A program made the translations under genes and the position numbers. A stretch of 45,675 nt of DNA from Victivallis vadensis (GTDB lineage Bacteria > Verrucomicrobiota > Lentisphaeria > Victivallales > Victivallaceae): contig NZ_QEKH01000036.1 in NCBI RefSeq assembly GCF_003096415.1, forward strand, positions 1 to 45,675, read 5' to 3'. The notes beneath the pieces were generated by a model. That model was not told the origin of the DNA and ran no database searches. It saw only the letters and a program-made list of their open reading frames with translations. Within the stretch, counting starts at the first letter, position 1; each line of letters opens with the position of its first letter. Below are positions 42,755 to 45,675 of this stretch, piece by piece.

Positions 42755-45675
42755 ATGATGAAGAAATTGACTACCGGTCTGCTGGTGTTGCTGGCCGTGG
42801 CAGTTGCGGCTGCCGACCGGCTGCCTGTCAGCCCCGCCGTCGATGACCTCGGCAACCTGACCGTCGGAAAACTCACTCTGCATTGGACCTGGTATGCCTC
42901 CGACTGGCGCAGTGAAACTCTTCAGGCGGACAATTTCAAAGTGGACGCCGGATTCCCGCAGCGCAGTCCCGAGCGGTTCAAGACTTCCGGCAAATGGAAG
43001 AACTTCCATTCCGCGATTTCGGCGGTTGCGGCCGAAAACGGCCGAATCGCCTATTCCGCCCGTTTCACGGCGGTCCCGCCGGTGGATACCGCGGTTCTTG
43101 CATTGACCATGATCATGCCGAGCAGCGAAGCGGGTGATGTTTGGGCTGATGGTCAAAAGATTGTATTGCCGCAAGAGTTCGAGAAAATTTCCATTTTCAG
43201 CCAAAAGGTGTGTTCGCTCCGGTTCGGCAGTGGCGACAGGACTGTTGTTATTGAAGGCGACTTCCTGCTGCAGATTCAGGACAACCGGAAATGGGGCAGC
43301 CGGTATTACGAGTTCAGACTTGGGACGACTCCGGTTTCCGGAAAAATCGGCGAGGCTTCCATCGACTTGAGCATTCAGGTCGAATCGCCGCGTATCGTGC
43401 CGATTGATCTCAAAGAGGCGTTCAATATGGGGTTCAGGGATGAGACGCCCAACGATGGGGAGGGCGGTTGGACTGATCAGGGACCGGCCGCCGATCTGCG
43501 TATGATGAAGTTCGGAAAACTCTCTGTTTTCGGCATCGATTTCGATATCGTCGATCCGGAACGGAACGGCGGGCGTTCCTGTCTCGTGCTTTCATCCGGG
43601 CAGAAAAAATTCCCGGCGGAGAAAAGCGTTGCGCCCGACGGGGCTGGCAAGGGGTTCCGGTATCTGTATTTGCTGCACGCTTCAGCTTGGACGCCGGCGC
43701 AGATGCCGATCGGCACGATCATTGCGGAGTATGCTGATGGCGGAACGAAAGAAATTCCGGTGCGTGCCGGCCGCGATGTCGGTAACTGGTGGCCGCCCTA
43801 TAGTCTTGAAAATGGCGCCGTCGCCTGGACCGGGGAAAAAGAGGAGTCTTTCGTCGGGCTTTACCTGTCGCAGTTTTCGGTCGGTGCCACTCCGTCCAGG
43901 CTGACTTTCAAAGCAGCGGACGGTTCCAACGCCGTCTGGATGATTGTCGGTGCCGCACTCGGCGATCGCATGCTGAATCTCCGGCAGGTCGAGACTCCGT
44001 CGTACCTTGCCGAGGGCAAGGATTGGCTGCCGTTGGAATTCAACGGCAATACCGTGGCGGGTTCGGCGCTCGATTTTTCGGTTTACCTCGACGCTCCGGC
44101 CGGCAAATACGGTCCGGTCATTGTCACCGAAGATGGCCACTTCGCCTTCCGTGATGCGCCGGAAAAACGAATCCGGTTCTTCGGTACTAATCTGGTCGGC
44201 TCGTCGAATTGCCTCGACAAGGCGCTTGCCGATGATTTCGTGGCGAAGCTGACCCGGCTCGGATACAACTCGCTCCGTTTTCACCACTTTGAAAACGAAC
44301 TGCTTGATTTCCGCCCGGAGCTGACTTTCAACCCGAAAGCGCTTGATGAGTTCGACTATCTGTTCGCAGAACTCAAAAAACATGGCATCTACCTTTGCCT
44401 TGACCTTTACGCGAGTCGTATCGTCGATATAAACAAAGATGTGAAGGAGTTCAAAGGGTACTCTCTGCATGGTTTCGCGATGAAGACCCTGATTCCGATC
44501 AGCGAATCGGCGATGGATAACTGGAAGGAGTTCGCCCGGCGGCTGCTGACTCACCGGAATCCGTATACCGGCCTGACCTACGCGGAGGACCCGGCGCTCT
44601 ATTCGCTGAATCTCGTAAATGAAAATCCGCTTATCCTCGGCTGGAACAGTAATTCTGCGCTTGTTCCGCTTTTCGAGAAAAAATATGTCGAGTATTTGAA
44701 GACGAAAGGACTCGACACGCCGGAGAACCGCGCCTCCCGCGGCGGTCTCTTTATCGAATTTCTGAACGACCTCCAGATCAGGAGTATTGAGGAGCAGAAA
44801 CGCTTCCTGAAGGAGGAGCTGAAGCTGACTGCGCTGATCACCGACCTCAACATGCTCAGCAAGTTCACGATGAATGAAGTGCGCGAGCATCTGGATTTCG
44901 TGGACAATCACCAGTATTGGGATGGGCCGTCTTTTCCGGTGCAAGACTGGCAGCTGCCGTATGGTTTCAACAATAATTCGTGCATTGCAAATCGCGCGGA
45001 GCTCCCGCGGGATATGATGCCGGCAAGGATTTTCGGCAAGCCGTACACAGTTACTGAATTCAATTTCAGCAACCCGAATCCGTATCGGGTTGAAGCGGCT
45101 CCGCTGATTGGAGGCTACGCCGGACTGCAGGATTGGGACGGACTCTACCGGTTCGCCTGGTCGCACAGTCGGGATTACATGAAAACGGTTGATGTACCGC
45201 GCGGCTTCGATCACGTCAACGATCCGCAGGCGCAGCTGGCGGAACGCATCAGCAATCTGCTTTTCATGCGCGGTTTTATTCGTCCCGCCGGGCCGGCTTT
45301 CGCCTTTACCTGCACTCCGGAACAGATTCGCGCGCTGGCAGGAACTCCGGGAAGCGCCGGCGATTATCCGGCAGAGTTCACCGAACTCGGCCTCTACGGC
45401 CGGATCGGCACGCTCGGCGCCGCCGCTTCGTTCCCCGGCGTGTGGAAGGTCGATGCGCTTAATGCCGGTTGGGAGGAAAGGCTTCCTGTCGCCGCCCGCG
45501 CCGCTCTCGACAAGCTCGGGAAAAACGGAGTCATCACGAGTGCAGGCGGGCAGATCACGCTCGATTCGAAGGCGAAAACTGTGAAGATCGTCGCTCCGCA
45601 GTGCGAAGTGATGACCTTCTCCGGCGATATGTCCGGCAAAGTGATGAAACTTTCCGGAGCCGACCGTTACCAGAC
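42755..45675 (+). CDS. Secreted clan GH-A glycoside hydrolase, cut by window edge
   Basis: The frame is open from 42755 to the window end (973 codons), so the C-terminus is missing. A signal peptide occupies about residues 1-20 (ends VAVAAA). Residues 20 to about 460 form a large beta-rich region of unknown type. A TIM barrel starts near 470 (IRFFGTNLVGSSN, LGYNSLRFHHFEN). Likely acid/base E623 is in SLNLVNENPL and nucleophile E768 in YTVTEFNFSNP, as in clan GH-A cellulase-like enzymes. The exact GH family is not clear. ATG codons at 42755 and 42758 are both possible. It belongs to the third pilin-glycosidase module. Confidence 0.78.
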   Translation, partial: MMKKLTTGLLVLLAVAVAAADRLPVSPAVDDLGNLTVGKLTLHWTWYASDWRSETLQADNFKVDAGFPQRSPERFKTSGKWKNFHSAISAVAAENGRIAYSARFTAVPPVDTAVLALTMIMPSSEAGDVWADGQKIVLPQEFEKISIFSQKVCSLRFGSGDRTVVIEGDFLLQIQDNRKWGSRYYEFRLGTTPVSGKIGEASIDLSIQVESPRIVPIDLKEAFNMGFRDETPNDGEGGWTDQGPAADLRMMKFGKLSVFGIDFDIVDPERNGGRSCLVLSSGQKKFPAEKSVAPDGAGKGFRYLYLLHASAWTPAQMPIGTIIAEYADGGTKEIPVRAGRDVGNWWPPYSLENGAVAWTGEKEESFVGLYLSQFSVGATPSRLTFKAADGSNAVWMIVGAALGDRMLNLRQVETPSYLAEGKDWLPLEFNGNTVAGSALDFSVYLDAPAGKYGPVIVTEDGHFAFRDAPEKRIRFFGTNLVGSSNCLDKALADDFVAKLTRLGYNSLRFHHFENELLDFRPELTFNPKALDEFDYLFAELKKHGIYLCLDLYASRIVDINKDVKEFKGYSLHGFAMKTLIPISESAMDNWKEFARRLLTHRNPYTGLTYAEDPALYSLNLVNENPLILGWNSNSALVPLFEKKYVEYLKTKGLDTPENRASRGGLFIEFLNDLQIRSIEEQKRFLKEELKLTALITDLNMLSKFTMNEVREHLDFVDNHQYWDGPSFPVQDWQLPYGFNNNSCIANRAELPRDMMPARIFGKPYTVTEFNFSNPNPYRVEAAPLIGGYAGLQDWDGLYRFAWSHSRDYMKTVDVPRGFDHVNDPQAQLAERISNLLFMRGFIRPAGPAFAFTCTPEQIRALAGTPGSAGDYPAEFTELGLYGRIGTLGAAASFPGVWKVDALNAGWEERLPVAARAALDKLGKNGVITSAGGQITLDSKAKTVKIVAPQCEVMTFSGDMSGKVMKLSGADRYQ

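Noticed and set aside
1-45675. CRISPR arrays, tRNA or rRNA genes, prophage genes
   Set aside because: I saw no regularly spaced repeats, cloverleaf or rRNA-like sequence and no phage structural or integrase genes on reading the window.

Overview
The window looks like chromosome from a Lentisphaerae/Victivallales-type bacterium (PVC superphylum). The grounds are three H-X9-DG pseudopilins with the [10 protein letters not shown] signature, a four-gene pilin-like set resembling the Verru_Chthon cassette of Verrucomicrobia, many glycoside hydrolases, many LacI/GntR-type sugar regulators, and no SusC/SusD pair. This assignment is inference; there is no rRNA or tRNA in the window to anchor it. Most of the DNA is GC-rich. 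The exception is the AT-rich block at about 1.7-7.2 kb, next to an IS66 element. Many genes have a recognisable sigma70-type promoter with a TTG-containing -35 box, 16-17 bp, then TATATT or TATAAT.

Layout. 1-1697: right part of an IS66 insertion sequence (end of tnpB, complete transposase, probable right terminus). 1700-7195 (minus): four-gene pseudopilin-like operon with its own promoter and terminator. 7.4-9.6 kb: FklB-type isomerase, GNAT acetyltransferase, EamA transporter. 9.6-14.7 kb: beta-mannosidase plus serine hydrolase operon, divergent from a LacI regulator. 14.8-19.1 kb: LacI regulator, pseudopilin, secreted GH50-like enzyme. 19.1-21.6 kb (minus): GH36 alpha-galactosidase-like enzyme and a phosphodiester glycosidase. 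21.6-24.9 kb (minus): small exported protein, YgiQ radical SAM protein, metallophosphoesterase. 25.1-29.8 kb (plus): phosphofructokinase, UgpC/MsmK-type ATPase, ABC exporter. 29.8-35.2 kb (minus): overlapping operon of AraR-like regulator, pseudopilin and a giant secreted glycosidase. 35.2-36.9 kb (minus): TrmB regulator with an ATP-cone-like protein. 37.1-38.2 kb: rplM-rpsI with a structured leader. 38.2-41.7 kb: membrane protein, acyl-ACP thioesterase, IclR and AraR-like regulators. 41.7-45.7 kb: a long operator region, a pseudopilin and a secreted clan-A glycosidase cut by the window edge.

How it fits together. The theme is sensing and breakdown of plant or mucosal polysaccharides. The strongest pattern is a module that occurs three times: a regulator with a LacI-type sugar sensor, one H-X9-DG pseudopilin, and directly after it one large secreted glycoside hydrolase. 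The two glycosidases without signal peptides (GH2, GH36) have no pilin partner. This suggests that each secreted enzyme is made together with a dedicated pseudopilin that may help export, anchor or display it. Six of the seven pilin-like proteins also lack the glycine that normally precedes the prepilin cleavage site.
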